64,000 bases of DNA from Pedobacter terrae (GCF_900100705.1 NZ_FNCH01000020.1:32079-96078); one strand, 5' to 3'; shown: positions 26,480 through 35,950, counted from the stretch's first letter. Numbers and translations are program-made. The notes: a model not told the origin generated them from the letters alone.

Positions 26480-29400
26480 TAACAGATTTACTAAAATTTG
26501 AGCTGAAGTATCATTTCAGGCAGGTATCATTTAAAGCTGCGGCACTTTTATTTTTTATGCTCGGCTATTTTTGTGAAGTAAAGGGTAGCTTTGGCTCAGC
26601 AGAGGTGCATAAAAATTCGCCTTATGTCATCACTAATATCATAGCCCTGCTCTCGCTCTTTTCCATTTTTTCAGCTACATTATTTAGTGCGAATGTGGTG
26701 CTTCGGGATAATATGTATAAAATGGAAGCAGTTGTTTTTACTACATCAATTACAAAACTGCCCTATTTTAGCGTAAGATTGCTAGGCTTGATCACCACAG
26801 TTTTTAGCTTATTAATGCTGGTAGCGCTGGGGATTTATGCAGGTTCTTTTTTTATTGATGAAGATCGCCTGGGGGGCTTTCACATGACTTACTATTTACA
26901 ACCGCTTGTAGTTTTTGCCTTGCCGAATGTACTATTTTCAGCAGGACTCTTATTTTGTACTGCCATATTAACCAAAAGTGTAAGGGCAATTTATGTAGTT
27001 GGCGTGTTGATTTACATTTTATACCTGCTGGCTTCTATTTTTGGGAACTCTCCTTTACTGGCTTCGTCGACAATGAAAGCAGGCAGTGCTGATCTTTTGC
27101 CAATACTTTTAGATCCTTTTGCTTTGGCTTCGTTTTTTGGCGAAACCAGAACATGGACTAACCTACAGCGTAATCACCAGTTATTTCCTTTTGAAGGTGC
27201 ATTTTTACTCAATAGAATACTGTGGACTTGTGTTATAAGTTTGCTAACTGTGATGAGTTATCGCCTATTCCATTTTAGGCTAACACAGCAGCAACAATTA
27301 AAGATTAAAGCCGGGAAAACAGCCTATACGCCCTTGGTTTCCTATCGTGCTTTAATGGTTTTAGCAAGTGGTATCTCTTATTATTTCAGGGCTTTTAAAG
27401 CTCAGTTAAAATTAGAAATGATCTTCCTGTTTAAAAATATACCCATTATGGTCATGCTGTTGCTGTGGGTAGTTTTGTTTGGCATAGAGTTAAAAGATAG
27501 ACTATTTAGCGGCATTTATGGCATTCATAGTTATCCGGCAACAGGCATTATTATCGAAGAAATGCGCTCGATGAAATTCGCGCTGATTCTCATTATTTTT
27601 TATGCTTCAGAAAGTATTTGCAGGGAAAAATCGGTCAATATTCATTCACTCATTTACAGTAGCCCTGTTCCCGATTCGGCATTATGGATGGCAAAAATCC
27701 TGAGCCTTTTTGGACTTGTCTTTGTTCTCGTAACCTTAAATATTGGAATCGGTATTGTTTTGCAACTTACCCATGGATATTTTCAACTCGAATTGCCCGT
27801 ATATTTATCTTTATACTATTATAGCGCATTTCCTTTGTTACTCTTTGTAGTGCTTATTGTTTTTATTCAAACTTTAAGTACAAACAAATATTTAGGCATG
27901 TTACTAAACATGATCATGATCTTCCTCATTACTTATGCCGAACGCTTTGGCCTGGAACATTATCTTTTTCGCTTTGCTACTGTTCCAGATCTCCAACATT
28001 CCTATTTTAATGGTTTTGGATATTATAACAATGCATTTAACTGGTACATGCTTTATTGGTTGGCCTTTACAATAGTTATTGCTGTGTTAACCATTGGATT
28101 ATGGCAGCGTTTAGTTGAAATAAACATTAAAGCGAGATTAAGATCCATTGGTTTGGCTTTGAAGCAATATAAATGGATTATAGCACCGGCATTATTGATT
28201 TGGATTTCCTGTGCGGCATTTATTTTCCATCAAACGAATAGCATTGGGAGATATAAAAATAAAAAAGCCCGATTAAACTGGCAGCTGGCTTACGAGCAGA
28301 AATACAAATCATTATCTAACCTCCCTCAGCCTGTTATTAAAGCCGTAAAAACCAGTGTGGATTTATATCCAGGAGAAGGAAAATACACCGTTAAGGGGAC
28401 GTATTTGCTTAAAAATGAAACAAATGAGCCAATTGACAAAGTATGGATTTCTGTTGATTCCGCTGTTCACTCATGTTCCGTAAACATTGTCGGAATTAAA
28501 AGAAATGAAAGGGATGAGGCTTTTAACCAACAGTTTTTGATATTAAAGACGCCCTTACAGCCCGATCAGGAAATCGTAATGAATTTTTCGATGGAGGTCA
28601 TCAGGAATGGATTTACAACTTTCGATACGGAGAATTCGGTTGTCGACAATGGTACCTATATCGAACTGGAGAAATTTATCCCGCAGTTGGGTTACTGTTA
28701 TCACTTTGAAAGTGATGATAAACAGGAACGGAAAAAAGCAGGTCTGCCTGAAATTACCACGATGCCACCATTTGACAATAAATACCATCTGGTCGACTAT
28801 GAAACGACTATTTCTACCGCTTTCGATCAGCGGGTGGTTACTATCGGCGACTTACAGAAGAGTTGGCGATCCAATAACCGGCAATACTTTGAATACAAAA
28901 CTGCTGCTCCGGTTAATTTCATGTTTGCACTGAGCTGTGCAAGATATGCTTTGAAAAAAGAAAAGTATAAGGGGATTGATTTAAGTATTTATTATCAACC
29001 AGGGCAAGCGTATAACTTGAAAAGTATGTTTAAAGCGCTTAGAGATGCTTTAGATTACGGCAACTCAAATTTTACGAAATATCCTTTTAAACAATTAACC
29101 ATTGCAGAAATACCACAATATAAAGGTGCTGCTACAGCTTATCCGGGCGTAATTTTTAGTGCTGAAAATATTAATTTTCTGGGCAATTATAGTCAGAACG
29201 GCGCTATTAATCAAAGTTACGCCATTACCGCACATGAAACTTCGCATCAATGGTGGGCAAACATATTGGCTCCTGCAGATAGTGCAGGTTATGCTATGCT
29301 CACCGAATCATTGGCTAAATACACCGAAAATGTATTGATTGAAAAGACTTTTGGCAAAATGTATCTGAGAAAATATCTCGCTTATGATAATGACCTTTAC

Positions 29401-30018
29401 TTTCTGAACCGGAATAATGATCAGGAAGAATTGCCTCTGGCTAAAACTTTAGATCAGCCTTATGTACATTACCAAAAGGGTGGATTGATAATGTATGCTT
29501 TAAAAGAGACGATGGGGGAAAAGCGGATTAATGGTGCACTGCGTCAACTGATATTGGAACATCAATATCCCATGCCTAAAGCAACAGCTGCCGATCTGGT
29601 AAATATACTTTTAAAGCAGGCGCTGCCTAAAGATAAAAAGTTTATTGGCGATTGTTTTAATGAGGTAGTGACTTACGATCTTGGTGTAGAACTAATTAAT
29701 TGTAAACCGTTAAAAAACGGAAAATTTCAGGTTGATCTGTTGGTAGATGCAGAAAGATTAAGTAAAGGTAGTAGGCAGTTGCCAGATCTTGAGGTGGATC
29801 TCGCTTGTTTTGATCAATTGGAGATAGACTGGAAGGCCGACACCAAACCTCTATATATGCAAAAGTTTTATATTAATCAGCATAAAACCAAACTGTCAAT
29901 CATTGTTGACCATAAACCAAAAACAGTAGGAATTGATCCGTACGGATATTTATTGGATGTTGATAGAAGCGATAACATTTTAGTTGTTAAATACGATGAT
30001 AAAGTAATGATACATTGA
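26476..30018 (+). CDS. ABC-2 permease fused to M1-family aminopeptidase
   Basis: 1180 aa. Residues about 1-590 form ABC-2-type membrane domains with about 12 hydrophobic helices. The rest is an M1 metallopeptidase: an N-terminal beta domain from about 620, substrate region AYPGVIFSAEN, and zinc site HETSHQWW with His920, Glu921 and His924 plus a downstream Glu944 (19-residue spacing). A late Tyr-bearing region (YVHYQKGGLIMYAL) fits the transition-state Tyr. The fusion is a known Bacteroidota architecture, suggesting coupled export and peptide trimming or signalling. Substrate unknown. It overlaps the ATPase gene by 4 bp. Confidence 0.9.
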   Translation: MITDLLKFELKYHFRQVSFKAAALLFFMLGYFCEVKGSFGSAEVHKNSPYVITNIIALLSLFSIFSATLFSANVVLRDNMYKMEAVVFTTSITKLPYFSVRLLGLITTVFSLLMLVALGIYAGSFFIDEDRLGGFHMTYYLQPLVVFALPNVLFSAGLLFCTAILTKSVRAIYVVGVLIYILYLLASIFGNSPLLASSTMKAGSADLLPILLDPFALASFFGETRTWTNLQRNHQLFPFEGAFLLNRILWTCVISLLTVMSYRLFHFRLTQQQQLKIKAGKTAYTPLVSYRALMVLASGISYYFRAFKAQLKLEMIFLFKNIPIMVMLLLWVVLFGIELKDRLFSGIYGIHSYPATGIIIEEMRSMKFALILIIFYASESICREKSVNIHSLIYSSPVPDSALWMAKILSLFGLVFVLVTLNIGIGIVLQLTHGYFQLELPVYLSLYYYSAFPLLLFVVLIVFIQTLSTNKYLGMLLNMIMIFLITYAERFGLEHYLFRFATVPDLQHSYFNGFGYYNNAFNWYMLYWLAFTIVIAVLTIGLWQRLVEINIKARLRSIGLALKQYKWIIAPALLIWISCAAFIFHQTNSIGRYKNKKARLNWQLAYEQKYKSLSNLPQPVIKAVKTSVDLYPGEGKYTVKGTYLLKNETNEPIDKVWISVDSAVHSCSVNIVGIKRNERDEAFNQQFLILKTPLQPDQEIVMNFSMEVIRNGFTTFDTENSVVDNGTYIELEKFIPQLGYCYHFESDDKQERKKAGLPEITTMPPFDNKYHLVDYETTISTAFDQRVVTIGDLQKSWRSNNRQYFEYKTAAPVNFMFALSCARYALKKEKYKGIDLSIYYQPGQAYNLKSMFKALRDALDYGNSNFTKYPFKQLTIAEIPQYKGAATAYPGVIFSAENINFLGNYSQNGAINQSYAITAHETSHQWWANILAPADSAGYAMLTESLAKYTENVLIEKTFGKMYLRKYLAYDNDLYFLNRNNDQEELPLAKTLDQPYVHYQKGGLIMYALKETMGEKRINGALRQLILEHQYPMPKATAADLVNILLKQALPKDKKFIGDCFNEVVTYDLGVELINCKPLKNGKFQVDLLVDAERLSKGSRQLPDLEVDLACFDQLEIDWKADTKPLYMQKFYINQHKTKLSIIVDHKPKTVGIDPYGYLLDVDRSDNILVVKYDDKVMIH

Positions 30019-30052
30019 AGTTCCATATCTTCAAACTTTATCCAAATAATTT

Positions 30053-30080
30053 CGTCATTTCGAGCGTAGCCGAGAAATCT
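30053..30080. repeat. Short intergenic repeat, family C
   Basis: CGTCATTTCGAGCGTAGCCG then AGAAATCT; the same TTTCGAGCG..GC.G.G.AAAATCT wording occurs at 30558-30591 within a longer mosaic repeat. Confidence 0.5.
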
Positions 30081-30170
30081 ATGAATTAGATTTTCTGTTC
30101 TGTATTCAACGATAATAAAAACTGAAGAATTTTTCAGTGAAATAATGATTTTATCTGTAAATTCATAAAC

Positions 30171-30476
30171 ATGGAATTTGGAGGATGGATCTACATCATG
30201 ACCAATTATGAAAGAACAACTTTATATATTGGTGTAACTTCTGATCTAAGAAGCCGTATTTATAATCATCAAAATAAAATTTACCCAGATTCCTTTACTG
30301 CTAGGTATAATTTGATCTATTGTGTTTATTATGAGTGTTTTATATCGATATAAGAGGCTATCAATCGGGAGAAACAGTTAAAAAAGTGGAATAGATTAAA
30401 AAAAGAAACGCTAATTAATAATTTTAATAAGGATTGGAACGATTTAACTGAAGTTATAAATAACTGGGATGAATGA
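30171..30476 (+). pseudogene. GIY-YIG endonuclease-like protein with in-frame stop
   Basis: The first 60 codons encode a standard GIY-YIG domain (WIYIMTNYERTTLYIGVTSD, then RSRIYNHQ and TARYNLIYCVYYECFISI). A TAA at 30351-30353 interrupts it where the family usually has Glu. Translation then continues in the same frame as EAINREKQLKKWNRLKKETL and ends at TGA 30474-30476, exactly the expected C-terminal half. One base change (GAA to TAA) would explain it. These small nucleases are repeated in Bacteroidota and of unclear role. Surrounding DNA is repeat-rich. Confidence 0.85.
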
Positions 30477-30499
30477 TGGTGACAAGTGATGTAATTTTG

Positions 30500-30674
30500 T
30501 CTTGATAGATCTCTCCATTTCGCCATGCTTCAGTCGAGATGACGCCGCATATTTATGATTTCGAGCGAAGCGCAGCGCAGTCGAAAAATCTGACTTGATA
30601 GATTTCTCCCCGCCTGTACGGGCAGGCATTCCGCTACCGGCGAAGAACCGGTTAGCTTCAGTCGAAATGACGAC
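30500..30674. repeat. Mosaic intergenic repeat, family C
   Basis: A string of palindromic blocks: GATAGATCTCTCC...CAGTCGAGATGACG, TTTCGAGCGAAGCGCAGCG, GATAGATTTCTCC, CCTGTACGGGCAGG, ACCGGCGAAGAACCGGT and CAGTCGAAATGACG. Related blocks (GATTTCTCCCTGCCTGTACAGGCGGGC) recur at 54880-54913. No gene is seen here. Confidence 0.7.
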
Positions 30675-30680
30675 CTTGCC

Positions 30681-30748
30681 ATTCTGATTGTAGTGTTTAG
30701 CTACAACATGCGATTATTTTTTTTGGGTCTTAGCGAGACGCCAAGACT
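30681..30748. repeat. Intergenic repeat family D, copy 1
   Basis: ATTCTGATTGTAGTG..., CTACAACATGCGATTATTTT and GGGTCTTAGCG.GACGC..AAGAC; second copy at 30863-30930, with the family A palindrome between them. Confidence 0.7.
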
Positions 30749-30770
30749 AATTGCAAATTATTCAGAGCTA

Positions 30771-30845
30771 CGTCCTGCTGAATTTGTTTCAGCATCTTTA
30801 ATAAGATTGTTATCCATAAGACCCTGAAACAAGTTCAGGGTGACG
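30771..30845. repeat. Intergenic nested palindrome, family A copy 2
   Basis: CGTCCTGCTGAATTTGTTTC continuing to ACAAGTTCAGGGTGACG; same architecture as 20750-20814 with a longer central spacer. Confidence 0.8.
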
Positions 30846-30862
30846 ATGTCTGGTAGATTCAC

Positions 30863-30930
30863 CATTCTAGTTGTAGCTTCTCACTACGACATGCGATTAT
30901 TTTTATTGGGTCTTAGCGTGACGCTAAGAC
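30863..30930. repeat. Intergenic repeat family D, copy 2
   Basis: Second copy of 30681-30748; ends in a perfect 10-bp hairpin GGTCTTAGCG-TGA-CGCTAAGACC just downstream of the AraC gene stop, so it could also serve as its 3' structure. Confidence 0.7.
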
Positions 30931-30963
30931 CAGATTTCGAAGTGATAATTTAAGAATGATTAC

Positions 30964-31905
30964 TCAGTTTGCCCTAAAACCTTTCGGTGTACACTGCATC
31001 TGGCGTTTGAAAAATATATGGAAATTGGCCGGGTACTCAAAACCTAAACAGTAAGCAATTTGTGCAATATTCCACTCAGTATGTTTAAGTAAGGCCACTG
31101 CCTCTGTAGCTATTCTTCTCGAAATGTGCTCGGAAGTGGTTTTGCCTGTTACTTCTTTTACCGCATGGTTTAAGTGATTTACATGCACCAGCAGGCGCAA
31201 AGCAAAGTCGTGCGCTGTTTTTAACTCTAAAATATGTTCTGTAGAGCCAATGGGGAACTGCCTTTCCAGTAATTCGAGAAACAATGATGTTAAACGTACC
31301 GATGCGTTATTCTGTTTAAAAACAATATCCTGAGGTTTAACCTTTAATGCTTCATGAACAATAAGTTGCACATAGTTTCTTAAAAGATCGTATTTGTGGA
31401 TGTAATCGCCATCCATTTCTTTCATCATTTTACTGAAAATGTCCTTTAAAGTTACTTCCTGTTCTTCATCAATATGGATTACCGGACTATCGTTTATGCG
31501 CCACAATAAAGAATCGCGTAAGGTTTCATTACGGTTGTGGATAAAATTTTCGGTAAATAAACAAAAAAAACCAGCAGGTTTTGGCGAGGTACTTTCCCAT
31601 GAATAGGGAATATTCGGATTCGTAAACAGTAATGCCCTTTCTTTTATTTCGATCTGTGCATCAGGATAATGCAAAATTCCATTACCAATAATCAACGAAA
31701 TTTTGTAAAAATCTCTCCGGCTAAAAGCAGAGGGTACATTAGTACAAACGTTGCCCCGGTTAAAAACATTAAAATGCCCGATATCATGAATCATTCCCAG
31801 GCTTGGCGTAGGAATTTCAGGCCTGGTGATTTTTAATTTATTATAAAAATCTTCTAATGTTTCCTTTTTTTGTAGGGTAGAAAGCTCTTGGTTTTTTGAC
31901 AACAT
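30964..31905 (-). CDS. AraC-family transcriptional regulator (efflux-type)
   Basis: 313 aa. An N-terminal cupin-like region (PSLGMIHDIGHFNVFNRG, YPDAQIEIKERALLFTNPNIPY) and a C-terminal AraC domain (about 215-310; LLVHVNHLNHAVKEVTGKT and IAQIAYCLGFEYPANFHIFF). AraC proteins of this type often accompany TolC/RND efflux genes in Bacteroidota. Here the DNA just upstream holds only a decayed TolC/adaptor remnant, so the regulator may have lost its target operon. Confidence 0.87.
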   Translation of the reverse strand: MLSKNQELSTLQKKETLEDFYNKLKITRPEIPTPSLGMIHDIGHFNVFNRGNVCTNVPSAFSRRDFYKISLIIGNGILHYPDAQIEIKERALLFTNPNIPYSWESTSPKPAGFFCLFTENFIHNRNETLRDSLLWRINDSPVIHIDEEQEVTLKDIFSKMMKEMDGDYIHKYDLLRNYVQLIVHEALKVKPQDIVFKQNNASVRLTSLFLELLERQFPIGSTEHILELKTAHDFALRLLVHVNHLNHAVKEVTGKTTSEHISRRIATEAVALLKHTEWNIAQIAYCLGFEYPANFHIFFKRQMQCTPKGFRAN

Positions 31906-31931
31906 ATTTTAAGTGCTTTATACCCGTAAAG

Positions 31932-32215
31932 TTAAGGTTTAATCGTCATTCCTTCTTGCATTTCCTCCGTTGGTTCTGCAACTAATTTGTCACCTGCTGT
32001 TAAATTGCCAAAAACTTCAACCCGGTCGTCAGTTCTCTACCTTTCTTCACATTGTTGGATAGCATTTTTGATGCATTAGCATAATTATCTTTAGCCTTAA
32101 TGGTGCCATACTTGATTAGTGCATTACTCACCGCTTGCTTTAAGGTGAGTGTTTGTGCATTAACGCCAAATGGAACTTTGCTTCACCTGACTGGCATACA
32201 CCTTATGCTGAACAA
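31932..32215 (-). pseudogene. Relic of a TolC / RND-adaptor efflux operon
   Basis: Two fragments of different genes adjoin. Upstream in transcription order is a TolC N-terminus (AQTLTLKQAVSNALIKYGTI). Downstream is the C-terminus of an RND periplasmic adaptor (VEVFGNLTAGDKLVAEPTEE, then MQEGMTIKP and a stop at 31932-31934). A frameshift falls where TTGLK and DDRVEV are read from the same bases, as if one of two near-identical TGACGACCGGGTTGAAG copies had been lost. Most of both genes is deleted. The relic shows that an efflux operon once lay beside the AraC regulator. Confidence 0.75.
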
Positions 32216-32257
32216 AACGCGCTAAACTGTGTGCTTAGCGGCAAAGAAAAATGCAAA

Positions 32258-32776
32258 TTAATGTAGATCAGTATAAATAAAGGTAACGGTATCTCTTGAT
32301 GCCAAACCGCTCATGTTTCCACCCGTATAAACGGCTTTATAACTCGATCCTTTTTTTAAATCGTATGCTTTAAGCAAATCAGCATTTGCCACCAGGCTAT
32401 CACCCGGATTTACCTGTGTATAACTAGAGGCTGGAGGTGGCATCACCCTTTTGGCCATAGCGCCTTTATATTGCGCTTCTTCTCCCTTATCATTCGTAAT
32501 GCTTAAATAACTGCTCATTAAAGGTTCGAATGGTGTATGCCAGATACAGAATTTTTTTAAACTATCGGTATTGTTATAGACCACAAATCTTAACAGTAAT
32601 GGCTCACCAGTGGCTACATTGCCATTTATATTTAGTTTTACTTCTAGCGAATCGGTTTTGTTGGCCACAGTTTGACCGGTGTTTTCATTTTTTGTGGTAG
32701 CGGTATTTCTTGTGGCTTCGCTACACGCCGAAAATAATACCAAAAGGGCTGGAATAATTAGTCTGCTATTTTTCAT
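32258..32776 (-). CDS. Lipoprotein with deuterolysin-associated (M35 N-terminal-like) beta domain
   Basis: 172 aa. Signal peptide with lipobox LFSAC (Cys at about residue 18). The mature domain has the pattern VKLNINGNVATGEPLLLRFV, CIWHTPFEPL, MAKRVMPPPASSYTQVNPGD and YDLKKGSSYKAVYTG. These match the immunoglobulin-like domain found before M35 deuterolysin peptidases, but no peptidase domain follows. It is probably an outer-membrane lipoprotein and possibly a stand-alone inhibitor or adhesion domain. Function unknown. Confidence 0.72.
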   Translation of the reverse strand: MKNSRLIIPALLVLFSACSEATRNTATTKNENTGQTVANKTDSLEVKLNINGNVATGEPLLLRFVVYNNTDSLKKFCIWHTPFEPLMSSYLSITNDKGEEAQYKGAMAKRVMPPPASSYTQVNPGDSLVANADLLKAYDLKKGSSYKAVYTGGNMSGLASRDTVTFIYTDLH

Positions 32777-33348
32777 GATTTATTTTTGTTTGTATAAGCA
32801 AATAAGAACCGATTTTGTTTGAAAGTGATTAAACTAAAACGATTAAGTGGTATGATAATGCTATTACATCCAAAAAGCAGATATGCAATTGACACACTAA
32901 GGGGAAGATTGTAATTTATTTTGGGCAAAACTTTTAGAAATTATCGCCGTTATGTTTAGAAATTAAGGTGCTTTATTAGGACAAATTGGCAAGCCGTTTC
33001 GTCATGCTGATCCGATGGCTGTCGGATTGTTTACAATTAGTGCTAGTGTTTTCAATTGCCTAGTAGCTACTGCATGGTCGGCATCTTTCCGTTTTACTTC
33101 GTTTTCACCGCGGCCAGGTGGCACAGCGGGTAAAAGATCATCGGCTGGCGCTTTAGCTATGTGTGTGGTAAATTCATTGCGAATGATTCATTTTTGCAGC
33201 AACCTTTGTTCAGTAAACCCGGTAGGAGTGGGCATCCCGATTTGGATACTGTTACCTTTATTTCGCAGGTTCTATCGGGATAAAGCGGATAACGGGACTG
33301 CTGGCTCCGAAGGACTACTGAACGATCGTTTTCAAAAAGAATTAACGC
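32777..33348. other. 572-bp gap without a credible gene
   Basis: Contains part of a CTGATCCGATGGCT-type repeat near 33007-33030 and degraded, coding-like sequence. The minus strand at about 33020-33200 is open (for example THIAKAPADDLLPAVPPGRG) but has no start and no recognised family; it may be a decayed gene end. The plus-strand ORF across 33015-33359 has unusual composition and overlaps the AI-2E stop. Confidence 0.4.
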
Positions 33349-34440
33349 TTAATCTGTAGCCGGTTTTTTCTTTCTCCTAAGCCTTTTCATCTGCCCCATA
33401 TGCTCCGTGGGGATATTATCTCCCAATAATTTGCCCCATGGTTTAAGTCCGTCTATACGGTCAAAGATGATTTTCAGTACTGCAATAAATGGAATGGAAA
33501 GAAACATGCCAGGGATACCCCAAAGTGCAGCGCCCATTAATACAATTACAATCGAAATAAGGGCATTGATCTGTACCTTGCTCGATACAATGCGTGGCAC
33601 AAGGATATTATTGTCGATAAACTGGATCAGCGCATATGCACCGATAATTAAAAGTTGGGTAGTAAAGCCATCTTTGGTTAACGTGGCCATTAATACTGGA
33701 AGCGCGATGGCGATAATACCCCCAATGTATGGAAGCAGGTTGAGTATTGCTCCTATTACGCCAATGAGGATGGCATTGGGTACTCCGAGAATAAGCAGAG
33801 CAGCGGAATTCATTATAGCTACAACAGATGTTTCGATTAATAAGCCAATAATGTAACTTTGAATGGCTGCTTTCGTTTCACTTAAAATTTCGCCAACTTT
33901 TTGCTTGTTTTCTTCTGAAAATACTTCGTAAATGAAGTTTAAGATCAACGTTTTATATAATAAGATTAAAAAAGTGTACACCGGGATCAGGAAAACGACG
34001 CTTAAAACCCCCATCAAACCGCTAAGCGTTTGGCCAATCAATGCTTTGCTACCATTAGCGGCATCATTAAGCATTTGCATCTGCTTCTTTGTAGAAATAC
34101 CAAAGGTGGTTTGTAACCAACTCCTGATCTGCTCCAGCAATTGCGATAATTTTTGTTTAATACTATCAAGGTCATCAAAAAAGTGGGCTACCTGTGATGA
34201 TAAAAAATAAAGGATGGCGACCACCACCACCAGACCAATAAGCATGGAAAGAATAATGCTGACGATTTTTGGCATTTTTCTTTCGAAACGGTTGGTGAGC
34301 GGGTTAAGCAATATGGCTATCAGGGCTGCAAAAGCAAGTGGCACAAGAATATCTCTCAGTACACTCATAATGAATACCGTAATTACTAATCCTAAAAGAA
34401 TTACAGGCGCTTTGATGTAAAATGGGTAGGTTTTAAGCAT
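33349..34440 (-). CDS. AI-2E family transporter
   Basis: 363 aa with seven to eight hydrophobic helices. The family landmarks are present: FALIALLNPLTNRFERKMP-like segment near residue 40, GVIGAILNLLPYIGGIIAIA (about 230-249), and IQFIDNNILVPRIVSSKVQINAL (about 270-292). Members include the AI-2 exporter TqsA and Na+/H+ antiporters, so the substrate is open. The C-terminus is Lys/Arg-rich. Single gene. Confidence 0.9.
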   Translation of the reverse strand: MLKTYPFYIKAPVILLGLVITVFIMSVLRDILVPLAFAALIAILLNPLTNRFERKMPKIVSIILSMLIGLVVVVAILYFLSSQVAHFFDDLDSIKQKLSQLLEQIRSWLQTTFGISTKKQMQMLNDAANGSKALIGQTLSGLMGVLSVVFLIPVYTFLILLYKTLILNFIYEVFSEENKQKVGEILSETKAAIQSYIIGLLIETSVVAIMNSAALLILGVPNAILIGVIGAILNLLPYIGGIIAIALPVLMATLTKDGFTTQLLIIGAYALIQFIDNNILVPRIVSSKVQINALISIVIVLMGAALWGIPGMFLSIPFIAVLKIIFDRIDGLKPWGKLLGDNIPTEHMGQMKRLRRKKKPATD

Positions 34441-34625
34441 TTTTAGATGGGTTAACCGTTCAAGAAACTAAAATGTAACAAAATTGTTTTAAGGTTTTTA
34501 GCTGTATACGGAATAGTTAAGCTGGCATCGCCATTTTTTATGTTTCGGATTGGCAGAAATGGCGAATCGTAACCAGTTATTTTATAAATTTAGCACGCTA
34601 TTGTAATCATTATTAAAAATCACTG

Positions 34626-35444
34626 ATGAAAAAAAGTCTCCTCCTAATTGCCTGTTTGTTTTTGTGTAGCCACGTGATAATTGCTGCGGAGGTAGATACA
34701 GCGTTGACCTACAGTAAATCGATGAAAAAAAACATCAAGGCCGTGGTGATTAAGCCTGATAGCTACAAAACTGGAAAAGCTTTTCCGGTGATTTACCTGC
34801 TTCATGGAGCAGGCGGAAGTTATGCGGAGTGGGCTAAAAAAGTACCTGGAATAAAAAACCTGGTCGATCAGTATCAATTTATGATTGTTTGTCCTGATGG
34901 CAATGTAACCAGCTGGTATTTCGATAGTCCGGTAGACTCTGCCTGGAAATACGAAACTTATGTGGCTACCGAGCTGGTAAGCTATATTGATGGACATTAT
35001 AAAACCATTTCCAATAAAAAGGGGCGGGCCATTACTGGTTTAAGTATGGGCGGTCATGGGGCATTTTACCTGGCTATTAAACACCAGGATTTATATGGAG
35101 CCGTGGGCAGCATGAGTGGGGGCGTTGACCTTAAACCTTTTCCGAACGGATGGGATATTTCTAAAAGATTGGGTAAACAGGATGAATTTCCGGAACGTTG
35201 GAAACAGAATAGTGTAATTGATATGATTTACCTGATTAAACCCGGGTCGTTGGCCATTGCGTTCGAATGCGGTGTTGACGATTTTTTCTATAAAATGAAC
35301 GTACGCCTGCATGATGAACTATTGTATAATAATATTCAGCACGATTTTACCACAAGGCCTGGTGTACACAATTGGGATTACTGGGCAAATGCCATTAAAT
35401 TTCAAAGTATTTTTTTTAGTAATTATTTCAGCCAGAAACTTTAG
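34626..35444 (+). CDS. Secreted esterase D/feruloyl-esterase-like hydrolase
   Basis: 272 aa with a signal peptide (MKKSLLLIACLFLCSHVIIAA). Alpha/beta-hydrolase fold: oxyanion region YLLHGAGGSYAEW, nucleophile GLSMGGHGAFYLA (Ser near residue 142), Asp in CGVDDFFYKMN and His in GVHNWDYW. This is the arrangement of esterase D/Fes-type acyl esterases. It probably acts in the periplasm on carbohydrate or small-molecule esters. No polysaccharide genes lie nearby. Confidence 0.86.
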   Translation: MKKSLLLIACLFLCSHVIIAAEVDTALTYSKSMKKNIKAVVIKPDSYKTGKAFPVIYLLHGAGGSYAEWAKKVPGIKNLVDQYQFMIVCPDGNVTSWYFDSPVDSAWKYETYVATELVSYIDGHYKTISNKKGRAITGLSMGGHGAFYLAIKHQDLYGAVGSMSGGVDLKPFPNGWDISKRLGKQDEFPERWKQNSVIDMIYLIKPGSLAIAFECGVDDFFYKMNVRLHDELLYNNIQHDFTTRPGVHNWDYWANAIKFQSIFFSNYFSQKL

Positions 35445-35675
35445 TCCGGTTATTGCCAAGCGATCAAATAATTTTCCATTTTTTACTGCTAAACTTTGTA
35501 TTTTAAGGTTTAACCGGCTTGTCTGTAGTTGTAATCATGCTGCCTGAATTTAAATTGATACATGTTTTACCTTAAAAATTAACTTTAAGATTACATACAA
35601 AATAAACGGTTACTATATTTTTGGTCTTTCTTGAAATCTTATTTATATCAAAGGAAACGAAGATTTAAAATCAAA

Positions 35676-35930
35676 ATGAAATACTTAGTCAAAGAAATCA
35701 GTGAAGGAAATTGCGATATTACCTTATTGCCAGAAAACCTGAATGATAGAAATCTTTTAGCAGAAACCACCAAAGGCCTGCAGAAAGATTATCAGCGAAC
35801 GATCCAATCGCATTATGAACATGCATTGAAGAATGAAGTTCATGGCAATGCTACATTTGTTTCTCTGAATAGCGAACAAAGCAATTATCCGAAAAGAGTA
35901 AATGTGAATTACCAGATTATTTTAAGCTAG
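35676..35930 (+). CDS. Small cytosolic protein, unknown function
   Basis: 84 aa from the ATG at 35676 (MKYLVKEISEGNCDITLLPE); an in-frame TTG at 35631 would add 15 basic residues and is less likely. Mixed charge, no membrane segment. A strong terminator follows 21 bp after the stop, supporting a monocistronic gene. No family recognised. Confidence 0.68.
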   Translation: MKYLVKEISEGNCDITLLPENLNDRNLLAETTKGLQKDYQRTIQSHYEHALKNEVHGNATFVSLNSEQSNYPKRVNVNYQIILS

Positions 35931-35950
35931 AAAAGCTTAATTTACTACAC

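Noticed and set aside
31932..32215. Relic considered as an intact efflux adaptor
   Set aside because: No start, an internal frameshift and most of both genes missing.
33015..33359. A 114-codon plus-strand ORF
   Set aside because: Odd composition, partly repeat sequence, overlaps the end of the AI-2E gene and has no recognisable domain.
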